Positions 43,994 to 54,211 of a stretch of 64,000 nt of DNA are shown here, one piece after another. Position 1 is the first letter of the stretch, and each line of letters starts with the position of its first letter. The notes beneath the pieces were generated by a model that saw only the letters and a list, made by a program, of their open reading frames with translations, searched no databases and had not been told where the DNA came from. The stretch comes from Lachnospiraceae bacterium (GTDB lineage Bacteria > Bacillota > Clostridia > Lachnospirales > Lachnospiraceae). The stretch spans positions 1-64,000 of the forward strand of contig JAILJP010000032.1 in NCBI GenBank assembly GCA_024694625.1, read 5' to 3'. Made by a program: the position numbers and the translations under genes.

Positions 43994-46021
43994 ATGAACG
44001 AAAACAATAACAAAGACCGTAACGGCGGAAACGAAAACAAAAACAATAATCATCAGCCTCTTATGATACTGGTGCTGTTTTCGCTGATTGCTCTTTTAAT
44101 TACAACTTATTTTTGGAACAGCGGAGCATCTTCCACAAGGGTAGAAATCAGCTATACCCAGTTTATTGATTTGGTGGAAGAGGATCAGGTGAAATCTGTG
44201 GAAATTACCAGTGAGACCATTTCCATTACCTTAAATGAGGATTCTGATTTTACCGCCTCCAAAGAACAACAGGAAGTGGCAGACACTTATTTGAAAAGTA
44301 CCGGTCAGAATTTGGAAGTGACCTATTACACCGGATACTTAAATGATGAAGAATTGTTGCCACTTTTGAAAGAGCATAACGTGGAAGTAAAAAGAGGAAG
44401 TTCCGGTAATACTTCGGCTATTATATACAATGTTTTGAGCTTTGTGGTTCCCCTTTTGATTCTGTGGGTGCTCTTTGGCCTGTTTATGCGAAACATGGGT
44501 GGCGGTGCCATGGGCGTTGGAAGAAGCAACGCAAAGGTATACGTTGAAAAAAGCACCGGTGTAACGTTTGCCGATGTGGCAGGACAGGATGAGGCTAAGG
44601 AATCTCTTCAGGAGATGGTAGACTTTTTGAACAATCCCAAGAAGTATACCTCCATCGGAGCGAAACTTCCAAAGGGTGCTCTTTTGGTGGGCCCTCCGGG
44701 AACAGGTAAAACACTTTTGGCGAAAGCAGTTGCGGGAGAAGCAGGGGTACCTTTCTTTTCTTTGGCAGGTTCTGATTTCGTAGAAATGTTTGTTGGTGTC
44801 GGTGCTTCCCGTGTAAGAGATTTGTTTAAAGAAGCGCAAAAACAGGCGCCTTGTATTATTTTTATTGATGAGATTGATGCCATCGGTAAGAGCCGTGACT
44901 CCAGATTTGGCGGAGGGAACGATGAGCGTGAGCAGACATTGAATCAGCTTTTGGCGGAAATGGACGGATTTGATTCCTCCAAGGGAGTTTTGATTTTGGC
45001 TGCTACCAACCGACCGGAAGTTTTGGATAAGGCATTACTTCGCCCCGGAAGATTTGACCGTCGAATTATTGCTGACCGTCCGGACTTAAAGGGACGTGTA
45101 GAAACTCTAAAGGTTCACGCCAAAGATGTTCACATGGATGAGACTGTGGATTTAGAGGCTTTGGCATTAGCGTCCGCCGGATTGGTGGGATCTGATTTGG
45201 CAAACATTATAAATGAAGCTGCAATTATTGCTGTTAAATCAGGCAGAAAATTTGTAAATCAGGAAGATTTATTTGAAGCTTTTGAACTTGTGGCTGTAGG
45301 CGGTAAAGAGAAGAAAGACCGGGCTATGAGTGATAAAGAAAGAAAACATGTGGCTTACCACGAAGTAGGTCATGCCCTGGTTTCTGCTTTGCAGAAAAAC
45401 TCCGAACCGGTGCAAAAGATTACCATCGTTCCAAGAACCATGGGTGCTTTGGGATATACCTTACAGACGCCGGAAGAAGAGAAGTTCTTGGAAACAAAGG
45501 AAGAACTGGTGGCAAAGATTACCACTTACATGGGTGGACGTGCTGCAGAGGAAATTGTGTTCGGAACCTATACTTCCGGAGCTGCCAATGATATTGAAAA
45601 TGCAACATCCATTGCGAGAAACATGGTAACCAGATTCGGTATGAGTAAGAAATTTGGTATGATGGGTCTTGCTACGGTAGAGAGCCAGTATTTGGAAGGT
45701 CGTGCATCTTTAACCTGCGGAGAAGAGACAGCGGCAGAAATCGACAAAGAAGTTCTTTCCATGATTACGGAATGCTACGAAACAGCATATTCCCTTTTGG
45801 AAGAACATCGAGATATTTTGGATAAGATTTCCGATTACCTCTATGAACATGAAACCATTTCCGGTAAGGAATTTATGGGCCTTTATCGCGAAATGATGGG
45901 CATAGAAGAAACTGCGGAAGAAAAACAGGAAGAGATGTTTGTAGACGAAGCGGAAGAAGAATTGTCTGCAAATACCAAAGGTCAACATATTGATATCGCT
46001 GCAGGAGATACATATGTTTAA
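43994..46021 (+). CDS. ftsH: ATP-dependent zinc metalloprotease FtsH
   Basis: 675 residues. Two N-terminal membrane helices flank an extracytoplasmic domain; the AAA module has Walker A GPPGTGKT (near residue 235) and the second region of homology; the protease site is HEVGH (near 455). FtsH degrades misassembled membrane proteins and short-lived regulators. GGAGG precedes the ATG. The last codons overlap uvrC. The C-terminus is acidic and extended beyond the peptidase helix bundle. Confidence 0.96.
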   Translation: MNENNNKDRNGGNENKNNNHQPLMILVLFSLIALLITTYFWNSGASSTRVEISYTQFIDLVEEDQVKSVEITSETISITLNEDSDFTASKEQQEVADTYLKSTGQNLEVTYYTGYLNDEELLPLLKEHNVEVKRGSSGNTSAIIYNVLSFVVPLLILWVLFGLFMRNMGGGAMGVGRSNAKVYVEKSTGVTFADVAGQDEAKESLQEMVDFLNNPKKYTSIGAKLPKGALLVGPPGTGKTLLAKAVAGEAGVPFFSLAGSDFVEMFVGVGASRVRDLFKEAQKQAPCIIFIDEIDAIGKSRDSRFGGGNDEREQTLNQLLAEMDGFDSSKGVLILAATNRPEVLDKALLRPGRFDRRIIADRPDLKGRVETLKVHAKDVHMDETVDLEALALASAGLVGSDLANIINEAAIIAVKSGRKFVNQEDLFEAFELVAVGGKEKKDRAMSDKERKHVAYHEVGHALVSALQKNSEPVQKITIVPRTMGALGYTLQTPEEEKFLETKEELVAKITTYMGGRAAEEIVFGTYTSGAANDIENATSIARNMVTRFGMSKKFGMMGLATVESQYLEGRASLTCGEETAAEIDKEVLSMITECYETAYSLLEEHRDILDKISDYLYEHETISGKEFMGLYREMMGIEETAEEKQEEMFVDEAEEELSANTKGQHIDIAAGDTYV

Positions 46022-47855
46022 TATTGAAGAAGAACTTACAAAACTCCCGGATCAACCGGGAGTTTATATTATGCATGATGAAAAAGATGCCATCATCTAT
46101 ATCGGAAAGGCGTTAAGTCTTACAAAGCGCGTACATCAGTATTTTCAGGCTTCTCATGATGAGGGAATCCGAAAGAAGCAAATGGTTTCCCACATTCGCA
46201 GATTTGAATATATTGTGACGGATTCCGAGTTGGAGGCGTTAGTTTTGGAGTGTAACCTCATAAAGGAACACCGACCAAAGTATAACACCCTCCTTCGGGA
46301 TGATAAGACCTACCCTTATATTAAAGTGACTCTGGGAGAAGCCTATCCCAGGGTTTTGTTTTCCAGAGAATTAAAAAAGGACAAGGCAAAATACTTTGGC
46401 CCTTTCACCAGTGGAAATGCGGTGAGAGACACCATTGACCTGGTACAAAAGCTCTATAAGCTTCGAACCTGTAATCAAAAATTCCCGGAAGCCTTTGGAA
46501 AAAAACGCCCCTGCTTAAACTATCATATGAACCAATGCCCCGGCGTTTGTACCGGAAAGGTTTCTCAGGTGGAATATGCCAAAAACGTGGAGGCGGCCAT
46601 TGCCTTTTTGGACGGCAAATATGAGCCGGTGGTAAAAGAACTGAAAGAAAAAATGCAGCAGGCCTCTGATTCATTGGAATTTGAAAAGGCGGCAGGCTAT
46701 CGTGACCTTTTGGAAAGTGTCAAAGCCTGTATGGAAAAGCAAAAAATTACGGCATCCGACGGAGAAGACAAGGATATTGTTGCAGTGGCAACGGACAGAG
46801 AAGATGCGGTGGTTCAGGTTTTCTTTATTCGAAACGGAAAAATGATTGGTCGGGATCATTTCTTTTTAAATGTCCATATGGAAGAAACCAAGTCGGATAT
46901 TATTGAAGCTTTTTTACAGCAGTTTTATGCGGGAACTCCGGTAATTCCTAAAGAGATTTATGTTCAGGAAGAGTTGGAAAGGGTGGATACCATTTCCGAC
47001 TGGCTGTCTCAGAAAAAGGGGAAAAAGGTTTACCTTCGTACGCCGAAAAGAGGGGCGAAGGAGAAACTGGTGGAACTGGCGGAAAAGAATGCAAAGATGG
47101 TATTGGATTCCGACAGGGAGAGAATCAAGAGAGAAGAGGGCCGAACCATTGGGGCGATGAAAGAAATCGCAGCCCTAATCGGTATGGACCATATTCACCG
47201 TATGGAGGCATATGATATTTCCAATACATCGGGATTTGCTTCTGTAGGTTCTATGGTAGTGTTTGAAAAAGGAAAGCCCAAGCGCAGCGACTACCGAAAG
47301 TTCCGGCTGAAAACCGTGGAGGGTCCCAATGATTACGCTTCTATGAAAGAGGTACTGACGCGACGATTCTCCCATGGACTTCGGGACAAGGAAGACCACT
47401 TGGAAAACAGTTTTACCTCTTTCCCTGATGTAATTATGATGGACGGTGGAAAGGGTCAGGTGAACATCGCCATGGAGGTGTTGCAGGAGCTTCACTTAGA
47501 CATCCCTGTGTGCGGTATGGTAAAAGATGACCGACATCGTACCAGAGGACTGTATTTCCAAAATGAAGAAATTCCCATTGATAAACATAGTGAGGGATTT
47601 AAGCTTATTACCAGACTACAGGATGAGGCGCATCGCTTTGCGATTGAGTATCACAAGTCTTTGAGAGGAAAGGCCCAGGTTAAGAGCTTTTTGGATGATA
47701 TCGAGGGAATTGGACCCACCAGAAGAAAGGCGTTGATGCGTAACTTTGAAAGCGCGGCGGATTTGAAAAACGCTACGCTGGAAGAATTACTGGAAATCCC
47801 GGAAATGAATGGGGAGGCGGCGGAAAATGTATACAATTATTTCCGCCGAGGATAG
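46014..47855 (+). CDS. uvrC: UvrABC excinuclease subunit C
   Basis: 613 residues. UvrC makes both incisions in nucleotide excision repair. The N-terminal GIY-YIG nuclease ([19 protein letters not shown]), the central UVR motif ([23 protein letters not shown], abbreviated), the RNase H-like C-terminal nuclease (MMDGGKGQ) and the final helix-hairpin-helix ([14 protein letters not shown]) are all present. The ATG at 46014 follows GGAG and overlaps the ftsH stop by 8 bases, indicating coupling. Confidence 0.96.
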   Translation: MFNIEEELTKLPDQPGVYIMHDEKDAIIYIGKALSLTKRVHQYFQASHDEGIRKKQMVSHIRRFEYIVTDSELEALVLECNLIKEHRPKYNTLLRDDKTYPYIKVTLGEAYPRVLFSRELKKDKAKYFGPFTSGNAVRDTIDLVQKLYKLRTCNQKFPEAFGKKRPCLNYHMNQCPGVCTGKVSQVEYAKNVEAAIAFLDGKYEPVVKELKEKMQQASDSLEFEKAAGYRDLLESVKACMEKQKITASDGEDKDIVAVATDREDAVVQVFFIRNGKMIGRDHFFLNVHMEETKSDIIEAFLQQFYAGTPVIPKEIYVQEELERVDTISDWLSQKKGKKVYLRTPKRGAKEKLVELAEKNAKMVLDSDRERIKREEGRTIGAMKEIAALIGMDHIHRMEAYDISNTSGFASVGSMVVFEKGKPKRSDYRKFRLKTVEGPNDYASMKEVLTRRFSHGLRDKEDHLENSFTSFPDVIMMDGGKGQVNIAMEVLQELHLDIPVCGMVKDDRHRTRGLYFQNEEIPIDKHSEGFKLITRLQDEAHRFAIEYHKSLRGKAQVKSFLDDIEGIGPTRRKALMRNFESAADLKNATLEELLEIPEMNGEAAENVYNYFRRG

Positions 47856-47913
47856 ATTGACAATCGTATAAAATGCTATAATATTGAAGGGTAATCAAAA
47901 AGGAGGTTTTGAT

Positions 47914-48849
47914 ATGGGAGATGGAGCAAAACTTTCCGTAATTGCGGAAAAACTAAAACTTAAGAATTATACATCAAATATAAAACTGGATGAGCATGAA
48001 GTAACCATGGCGGATGTAAACCGTCCGGCGTTACAGCTCAACGGATTCTTTGATCATTTTGAGGCAGGAAGAATCCAATTGATTGGTATGGTGGAATGGA
48101 CCTATTTGCAGAGCGAACAATCCAAAGAAGAACGTTTGGAAAGTTTTGATAAACTTTTAAGTTATGACATTCCCTGTATTATCTTTTGCCGTGGTTTTGT
48201 TCCGGATAAGCGAATTCTGAAAATCGCCGGAGAAAGAAATATCCCGATTTTAGGAACAGAACGTGGAACATCCGAATTCATGGCAGAATTAATTCATTTG
48301 TTGAATTACGAGTTGGCACCTATGACCTCCATTCACGGAGTGTTGGTTGACGTATACGGCGAAGGCCTTTTGATTACCGGTGAAAGCGGAATTGGAAAAT
48401 CCGAGGCAGCACTGGAGTTGATTCGAAGAGGTCACCGTTTGGTTGCGGATGACGTGGTAGTAATCCGACGCACATCCAATAACACCCTTATGGGAAGTGC
48501 ACCGGCTGTGACCAAGCATTTAATTGAACTTCGAGGCATCGGCATTATTGATGTTAAGAGCCTTTTTGGTGTGGAGTGTGTAAAAGAAAATCAAAAAATT
48601 GATTTTGTGATTAAACTGGAAGACTGGAAAAAAGAGGCGGAATACGATCGTATCGGCCTTGAAGATGAGTATATGGAAATCCTTGGCAATAAGGTAACCT
48701 GTCACAGTCTGCCCATTCGTCCCGGACGAAACCTGGCAGTTATCTGTGAAACCGCTGCAGTAAACCATCGTCAGAAGAAGATGGGTTACAACGCTGCTAC
48801 AGAGTTGTATCGCCGTGTACAGGATAATATTGCAAAGGCAGAACAATAA
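47914..48849 (+). CDS. hprK: HPr kinase/phosphorylase
   Basis: 311 residues. HprK phosphorylates Ser46 of HPr and Crh in response to glycolytic intermediates, the switch of carbon catabolite control in Firmicutes. Walker A is GESGIGKSE, with HRLVADDVV and the signature LRGIGIIDVKSLFG. AAGGAGG lies before the ATG at 47914. A TTGACA and TATAAT pair upstream (47857-47882) is only 14 bases apart and may be a weak promoter. Its likely partner, the Crh-like protein, is at 52950. Confidence 0.95.
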   Translation: MGDGAKLSVIAEKLKLKNYTSNIKLDEHEVTMADVNRPALQLNGFFDHFEAGRIQLIGMVEWTYLQSEQSKEERLESFDKLLSYDIPCIIFCRGFVPDKRILKIAGERNIPILGTERGTSEFMAELIHLLNYELAPMTSIHGVLVDVYGEGLLITGESGIGKSEAALELIRRGHRLVADDVVVIRRTSNNTLMGSAPAVTKHLIELRGIGIIDVKSLFGVECVKENQKIDFVIKLEDWKKEAEYDRIGLEDEYMEILGNKVTCHSLPIRPGRNLAVICETAAVNHRQKKMGYNAATELYRRVQDNIAKAEQ

Positions 48850-48868
48850 ATTAGAAAGAGGGACAATG

Positions 48869-50284
48869 ATGGAAAGAGTAAATGCATGGAAGAAATATCC
48901 GGAAGGAAAAAAGAGAAAGGCAGTCATGGACTTTGCTGAAGGATACCGTCAGTTTTTGTCAAAATGCAAAACGGAACGGGAGTGCACTTCTTTCTTTATA
49001 GAGGAAGCAGAGGCTTGCGGATTTAAAGATTTATCCAAGATTATTGAGAAAAACAAAAAATTAAAAGCCGGAGATAAGGTATATTTGTCAAACCGTGGAA
49101 AAGGTCTTGCTCTTTTTGTAATCGGTAAAGATCCTTTAGAAAATGGTATGAGTATTTTGGGAGCACATATTGATTCTCCACGTATGGATTTGAAACAGAA
49201 TCCTTTGTACGAAGATACAGAGATGGCACTTCTTGATACCCATTACTACGGCGGAATCAAAAAGTATCAGTGGGTTACCCTTCCTTTGGCGTTGCACGGT
49301 GTTGTGGCAAAGACCGATGGAACTTTGGTAAATGTAAATATCGGTGAAGAACCCACAGACCCTGTTTTTGGCGTATCCGATCTTTTGATTCATCTTGCCG
49401 GAGAACAGATGGAGAAAAAGGGCGCTAAGGTAGTAGAAGGAGAAGCTTTGGACGTTTTAGTAGGAAGCATTCCTTTGGAAGCTGCTGTGAAGGGCAAAAA
49501 TAAAGAAGAGACCGAGAATAAGAAGGATTTGGTAAAACAGAATATTCTTCGTATCTTAAAAGAAAAATATGATATGGAAGAAGAAGACTTCCTTTCTGCA
49601 GAAATCGAAGTGGTACCTGCAGGAGCAGCAAGAAACTATGGCTTCGATGAAAGTATGATTATGGGATATGGCCATGACGACAGAGTTTGTGCATATCCTT
49701 CCTTTAAAGCAATTACAGAAGCAAAGAATCCAAAGAAGACATTGGCTTGCCTTTTGGTAGATAAGGAAGAAATCGGAAGCGTGGGTGCCACCGGTATGGA
49801 AAGCCGTTTCTTTGAAAATACAGTAGCAGAACTTGCAAACTTAACCGGAGAATACTCTGAGTTGGTGGTAAGACGTGCTCTTACAAATTCCAAAGCACTT
49901 TCTTCTGATGTTAGTGCTGCATACGATCCAAACTATCCTTCCGTAAACGAAAAGAAAAATACCTGCTATTTTGGAAAGGGCCTTGTGTTCAACAAATATA
50001 CCGGTTCTCGAGGAAAGGGAGGATCAAATGATGCTTCCGCTGAATACATGGGCGAACTTCGCGGTATGTTTGAAAAAGGTGACATCGCTTTTCAGACTGC
50101 GGAACTTGGAAAGGTAGATCAGGGTGGCGGCGGAACCATCGCTTACATTTTAGGAAATTACTCCATGCTTGTCATTGATTCCGGAGTAGGTGTATTAAAC
50201 ATGCACGCACCCTGGGAAATCATTAGCAAGGTGGATTTGTACGAAGCTTACAGAGGATACGGTTCTTTCTTAAAGAATGCATAA
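48869..50284 (+). CDS. M18-family aminopeptidase
   Basis: 471 residues. A cytosolic zinc aminopeptidase that prefers acidic N-terminal residues. Metal-ligand regions are visible: LGAHIDSPRMDLKQ (His, Asp), LVDKEEIGSVGATGM (Glu pair) and GYGHDDRVCAYPS. Two ATGs are possible (48866 and 48869); the second has better spacing to AGAGGG. It lies 4 bases before murB and shares its operon. Confidence 0.9.
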   Translation: MERVNAWKKYPEGKKRKAVMDFAEGYRQFLSKCKTERECTSFFIEEAEACGFKDLSKIIEKNKKLKAGDKVYLSNRGKGLALFVIGKDPLENGMSILGAHIDSPRMDLKQNPLYEDTEMALLDTHYYGGIKKYQWVTLPLALHGVVAKTDGTLVNVNIGEEPTDPVFGVSDLLIHLAGEQMEKKGAKVVEGEALDVLVGSIPLEAAVKGKNKEETENKKDLVKQNILRILKEKYDMEEEDFLSAEIEVVPAGAARNYGFDESMIMGYGHDDRVCAYPSFKAITEAKNPKKTLACLLVDKEEIGSVGATGMESRFFENTVAELANLTGEYSELVVRRALTNSKALSSDVSAAYDPNYPSVNEKKNTCYFGKGLVFNKYTGSRGKGGSNDASAEYMGELRGMFEKGDIAFQTAELGKVDQGGGGTIAYILGNYSMLVIDSGVGVLNMHAPWEIISKVDLYEAYRGYGSFLKNA

Positions 50285-50287
50285 CAT

Positions 50288-51193
50288 ATGAAAAAAGAAT
50301 TGGAAAATCAGTTAAAAAATATTGTAAAAAAAGGATTGGTAGCAGTAGATGAACCTATGAGCGCCCATACAACGTTTCGTATCGGTGGACCGGCGGACTA
50401 CTACGTAGAGCCTACCTTCGAAGAGGTAAAGGAACTTCTTTTCTTTTTGAAAAAAGAAAACATCCCCTATACCTTAATCGGAAACGGAAGCAATCTTTTG
50501 GTATCCGATGAAGGAATTGAAGGTGTTGTGGTTTCCTTTGGAAAAGAAATGAGCGAAGTGTCCTGGGAGAAAGAAGTGGTTCGTGCCAAAGCTGGAATCC
50601 TTTTATCCAGACTGGCATCCTTTGCTGCGTCTAAGTTCTTGAGTGGTTTGGAGTTTGCTTCCGGAATTCCCGGTACCTTGGGAGGCGCCATTACCATGAA
50701 CGCCGGAGCCTACGGTGGAGAAATGAAAGACGTGGTACAAAGCGTAACGGTTTTGGATGGGGATGAAATTAAAGAGTATTCCGGTGAAGAAATGGATTTT
50801 TCCTACCGTCACAGTCGCGTGTTGGATGAGGATTTGATTGTGTTGGAAGTTACCATGAAACTTCAAAGTGGAAGGGAGGAAGAAATTCTTTCTTCCATGA
50901 AAGAGTTAAACAAAAAACGTGTGGAAAAACAACCCTTAAACTTCCCCAGTGCCGGTAGTACTTTTAAGCGACCCGAAGGTTATTTTGCAGCCAAGTTAAT
51001 TGAGGATGCAGGATTGAAAGGCTACACTGTGGGTGGAGCCAAAGTTTCGGAAAAGCATTCCGGATTTGTGATAAATTTTGATCATGCTACTGCAAAAGAT
51101 GTGTGTACTCTGATGCAGGACATACAGCGGATTGTGAAAGAAAAATTTGATGTTTCTTTGGAACCTGAGGTTCGTTTGATAGGAAGATTTTAA
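50288..51193 (+). CDS. murB: UDP-N-acetylenolpyruvoylglucosamine reductase
   Basis: 301 residues. MurB reduces enolpyruvyl-UDP-GlcNAc to UDP-MurNAc in peptidoglycan synthesis, with FAD. Motifs: TTFRIGGPADYYVEP, GNGSNLLVSDEG, SGIPGTLGGAITMNAGAYGG, the active-site Ser in PSAGSTFKRP, and the Glu in LEPEVRLIG. The stop is one base before rapZ. Both genes belong to a murB-rapZ-whiA-crh cluster found in many Firmicutes. Confidence 0.96.
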   Translation: MKKELENQLKNIVKKGLVAVDEPMSAHTTFRIGGPADYYVEPTFEEVKELLFFLKKENIPYTLIGNGSNLLVSDEGIEGVVVSFGKEMSEVSWEKEVVRAKAGILLSRLASFAASKFLSGLEFASGIPGTLGGAITMNAGAYGGEMKDVVQSVTVLDGDEIKEYSGEEMDFSYRHSRVLDEDLIVLEVTMKLQSGREEEILSSMKELNKKRVEKQPLNFPSAGSTFKRPEGYFAAKLIEDAGLKGYTVGGAKVSEKHSGFVINFDHATAKDVCTLMQDIQRIVKEKFDVSLEPEVRLIGRF

Positions 51194-51194
51194 T

Positions 51195-52073
51195 ATGAAA
51201 TTAATTATTTTAACGGGAATGTCCGGTGCAGGAAAACATACTGCTTTTAAAACATTGGAAGATTTGGGTTACAATTGTGTAGATAACCTTCCCATTCCAT
51301 TGCTGAAAAGCTTTGTGGAACTGGCATGGAAAAACGAGGCGGAGACCAACAAGGTGGCCGTTGGGATTGATGTTCGTTCCGGTGAATCCATTGAGACGGT
51401 GGAAGAGACCTTAAATGAAATTGAAGCAGACGGTAAAGAAGTGGATATTGTCTTTTTGGATGCGGAAGATGAAGTTTTGGTTGCCCGATACAAGGAAACC
51501 AGAAGAAGTCATCCTTTGGCAATGAAGGAAAGCATTTATGACGGTATTGCTTTGGAACGGCAGCAGATTTCCTTTTTGAAAGACCGGGCGGATTATGTGA
51601 TTGATACCACCCATCTTTTGACCAAGGATTTAAAGGCAGAGCTTCGAAAAATCTTTTTGGAACACCAGACCTTCAAAAGCCTTTTTGTGACAGTGATGTC
51701 CTTTGGATATAAGTATGGAATCCCTCAGGATGCGGATTTGGTATTTGATGTAAGATTCTTGCCAAACCCTTATTATGTTACAGACCTTCGTCCTATGACG
51801 GGAAATGACCAGCCCATTCGGGATTACGTAATGAAAAGCGATGTTTCCAAGGAGTTTTTGGAAAAACTTAAGGATATGATTACCTTTTTGATTCCCAGTT
51901 ATATTGAAGAGGGAAAGACCCAGTTGGTAATCGCTATCGGATGTACCGGGGGAAAGCATCGTTCCGTTACCATTGCCAATGAAATCTACCAAAACCTTTT
52001 GGGGTTGGATGAGGGGTTTGGCCTTCGCATTGAACACAGAGATATTGAAAAAGACCGAAAGAGAGGAAAGTAA
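51195..52073 (+). CDS. rapZ: RapZ/YvcJ-family nucleotide-binding protein
   Basis: 292 residues. In Bacillus the homologue YvcJ hydrolyses GTP and affects competence; in E. coli RapZ guides RNase E in GlmS control. The N-terminal P-loop reads GMSGAGKHT: the Ser/Thr that normally follows the Lys is His15, with Thr16 next to it. The C-terminal domain (IAIGCTGGKHRSVTIANEI) is typical. The stop codon shares a base with the whiA start. Confidence 0.94.
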   Translation: MKLIILTGMSGAGKHTAFKTLEDLGYNCVDNLPIPLLKSFVELAWKNEAETNKVAVGIDVRSGESIETVEETLNEIEADGKEVDIVFLDAEDEVLVARYKETRRSHPLAMKESIYDGIALERQQISFLKDRADYVIDTTHLLTKDLKAELRKIFLEHQTFKSLFVTVMSFGYKYGIPQDADLVFDVRFLPNPYYVTDLRPMTGNDQPIRDYVMKSDVSKEFLEKLKDMITFLIPSYIEEGKTQLVIAIGCTGGKHRSVTIANEIYQNLLGLDEGFGLRIEHRDIEKDRKRGK

Positions 52074-52933
52074 TGTCCTTTTCTCAGGATATAAAAAAAG
52101 AGCTGATGGGAGAAATCCCAAAGCCCAGACATTGTATTATCGCCGAACTGGCGGCTTTGACCTTTACCCTTGGAAAATGGGGAGAAAAAGGGTTTTACAT
52201 AGAGTCTGAAAATGAGGAATTAAAAAGAAAGTTCTTTACTTTACTAAATAAAACGATTACTATAAGTGAGTATGACGATGTGCTTTCCAAGGAGGCCGTT
52301 GAGGAACTTTTTGAGGTGTTGAAAGTAAAAGACAATACCTTTGAAATGAATGGTCTTCTCATACAGCAACCCTGTTGTAAAAAAGCATTTATAAGAGGAA
52401 TCTTTTTGACTTCCGGTTCTGTCAGTGACCCGTGGAAGGGCTATCATTTTGAGACGGCGCTTTCCAATGAAAGTTTGGCGAAGAGTGTTCGGGAAGTGAT
52501 TTGTTCCTTTGGGATAGATGCCAAGATGGTGGAACGAAAACAGCAGACGGTTGTCTACGTAAAAGAAAGCAATCAAATTGAAGATTTACTTGCCTTGATG
52601 GGCGCCAATGTTGCATATCTGAAATTTGAAAATGTTCGTATTGAAAAAGAGATGCGAAATTCCATTAATCGTCAGGTGAATTGCGAAACAGCCAACATTA
52701 CAAAAACAGTATCGGCTGCGGTTCGCCAAATAGAGGATATAAGGCTGATTGAGGAGACAAGAGGCCTTTCGTCGTTACCGAAAAACCTGCAGGAAATTGC
52801 AGTGCTTAGAAAAGAACACCCGGATATGGCGTTGAAAGATTTGGGGAATCTTATGGATCCGCCTGTGGGAAAATCCGGAGTGAATCATCGGTTACGTCGT
52901 ATTGGGGAGATTGCAAAATCAATCCGCAATTAA
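52073..52933 (+). CDS. whiA: DNA-binding protein WhiA
   Basis: 286 residues. WhiA couples a LAGLIDADG-like domain to a C-terminal helix-turn-helix (PDMALKDLGNLMDPPVGKSGVNHRLRRI). In Firmicutes it acts on cell division and chromosome segregation rather than sporulation alone. The start overlaps the rapZ stop (TAATG). It lies just before the Crh-like gene, as in Bacillus subtilis yvcJ-yvcK-yvcL-crh, though yvcK is missing here. Confidence 0.94.
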   Translation: MSFSQDIKKELMGEIPKPRHCIIAELAALTFTLGKWGEKGFYIESENEELKRKFFTLLNKTITISEYDDVLSKEAVEELFEVLKVKDNTFEMNGLLIQQPCCKKAFIRGIFLTSGSVSDPWKGYHFETALSNESLAKSVREVICSFGIDAKMVERKQQTVVYVKESNQIEDLLALMGANVAYLKFENVRIEKEMRNSINRQVNCETANITKTVSAAVRQIEDIRLIEETRGLSSLPKNLQEIAVLRKEHPDMALKDLGNLMDPPVGKSGVNHRLRRIGEIAKSIRN

Positions 52934-52949
52934 TTTAGGAGGAACTGTT

Positions 52950-53198
52950 ATGAAGAAGAATGTTGTCATTCAGATGAGCAACACAATGGAGGCAACACCG
53001 ATTGCACATTTGGTACAATTGGCTAATCAGTTTGAAAGTCGTGTTTACTTTGAGATGGACACAAAGAGAGTAAACGCAAAGAGCATTATGGGTATGATGA
53101 GTTTGGTACTTTCTACCGGAACAACAGTTACCATCGATGCTGAGGGAAGTGATGAAGATAAGGCAATTGATGCCATGGAAGATTTTCTTACAACCTAG
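52950..53198 (+). CDS. crh: Crh-like HPr paralogue lacking the catalytic histidine
   Basis: 82 residues with the HPr fold. Aligned to HPr, the GLHARPA motif reads MEATPIA, so the PTS phosphorylation site His15 is Glu (E14 here) and the following Arg is Thr. The regulatory Ser46 site is kept in AKSIMGMMSL (S45). The protein therefore cannot carry PTS phosphate but can be an HprK substrate and CcpA co-effector, as Crh is in Bacillus (which has Gln15). Location after whiA supports this. AGGAGG precedes the ATG. Confidence 0.85.
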   Translation: MKKNVVIQMSNTMEATPIAHLVQLANQFESRVYFEMDTKRVNAKSIMGMMSLVLSTGTTVTIDAEGSDEDKAIDAMEDFLTT

Positions 53199-53216
53199 AT
53201 TTTTTAGAGAGCAACT

Positions 53217-54104
53217 ATGAGTAAAAAATTACTGTTTGTATACAACCCTCATTCCGGAAAAGGAATGATTAAGCAGAATCTGTCAGATATTATGGATTGT
53301 TTGATTAAGGCAGATTTTGAAGTGACAATTTACGCAACACAGGCAGCGGGAGACGCTGTCAACAAGTGTTGTGAGGAAGCCCAAAACTACGATCGGATTG
53401 TATGCTCCGGAGGAGATGGCACCTTGGATGAGGTGGTTACCGGAGTGATGAAGTCCGGACATAGGGTTCCCATTGGTTATATTCCTGCGGGAAGCACCAA
53501 TGATTTTGGAAACTCTTTGGGCATAGATAAAGAAATGCTTAGCGCAGCACATATTGCGGCGGGAGAGCATTCTTTTTTATGCGATGTTGGAAGATTCGGG
53601 GAAGACTATTTTGTCTACGTGGCTGCTTTTGGTATTTTTACAGAAGTATCCTATGCTACAGACCAGAATCTGAAAAACATGTTGGGACATGCCGCTTATA
53701 TTTTGGAAGGAATGAAACAGCTTTGGGATATTCCTTCTTTCCGTATGTTGGTAGAACATGACGGTAATATTTTCTATGATGAATTTATCTACGGAATGGT
53801 GACAAATACCATGTCAGTAGGTGGATTTAAAGGTATTATTCCGGGAAACATTGAATTAAACGACGGACTTTTTGAGGTGACTTTGATTAAGACACCGAAG
53901 AATCCCATTGAGTTAAATGAAATCCTGGCCTTTTTGACAGGATTGGCAAAGGATACGGAATTGGTGTACTCCTTTAAAACCAATCAAATCAAGTTTACCT
54001 GTAACGAAAAGGTGCCCTGGACATTGGACGGGGAATATGGCGGAGATCCGGAAAGCGTTTTGATTTCCAATATCCCTCAGGCTATGGAAATCATAGTTGA
54101 ATGA
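53217..54104 (+). CDS. Diacylglycerol/sphingosine kinase-like lipid kinase
   Basis: 295 residues of the YegS/BmrU/DgkB family. NPHSGKG near the N-terminus and SGGDGTLDEVVTGVM form the nucleotide site; GYIPAGSTNDFGNSLG is the conserved loop. It probably phosphorylates a membrane lipid such as diacylglycerol at the cytoplasmic face. It is the last gene of the cluster starting at hprK; the fba promoter overlaps its stop codon. Confidence 0.9.
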   Translation: MSKKLLFVYNPHSGKGMIKQNLSDIMDCLIKADFEVTIYATQAAGDAVNKCCEEAQNYDRIVCSGGDGTLDEVVTGVMKSGHRVPIGYIPAGSTNDFGNSLGIDKEMLSAAHIAAGEHSFLCDVGRFGEDYFVYVAAFGIFTEVSYATDQNLKNMLGHAAYILEGMKQLWDIPSFRMLVEHDGNIFYDEFIYGMVTNTMSVGGFKGIIPGNIELNDGLFEVTLIKTPKNPIELNEILAFLTGLAKDTELVYSFKTNQIKFTCNEKVPWTLDGEYGGDPESVLISNIPQAMEIIVE

Positions 54105-54125
54105 GGCAGGGATTTAAGCTATAAT
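54097..54125 (+). promoter_or_regulatory. fba promoter
   Basis: TTGAAT, 17 bases, TATAAT, with the -35 overlapping the end of the lipid kinase gene. The leader to the aldolase start is about 80 bases. Confidence 0.75.
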
Positions 54126-54211
54126 TGAAAGCGGAAATCTTACGGGAAAGCCCGTGTTGATAATAATATCCTTCTGAATTTCAGAGGGGGAAAGAATGGA
54201 GGAAACTATTT

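Noticed and set aside
54126..54211. Riboswitch in the fba leader
   Set aside because: The 80-base leader has only a short CGGG/CCCG pair and no known riboswitch core.
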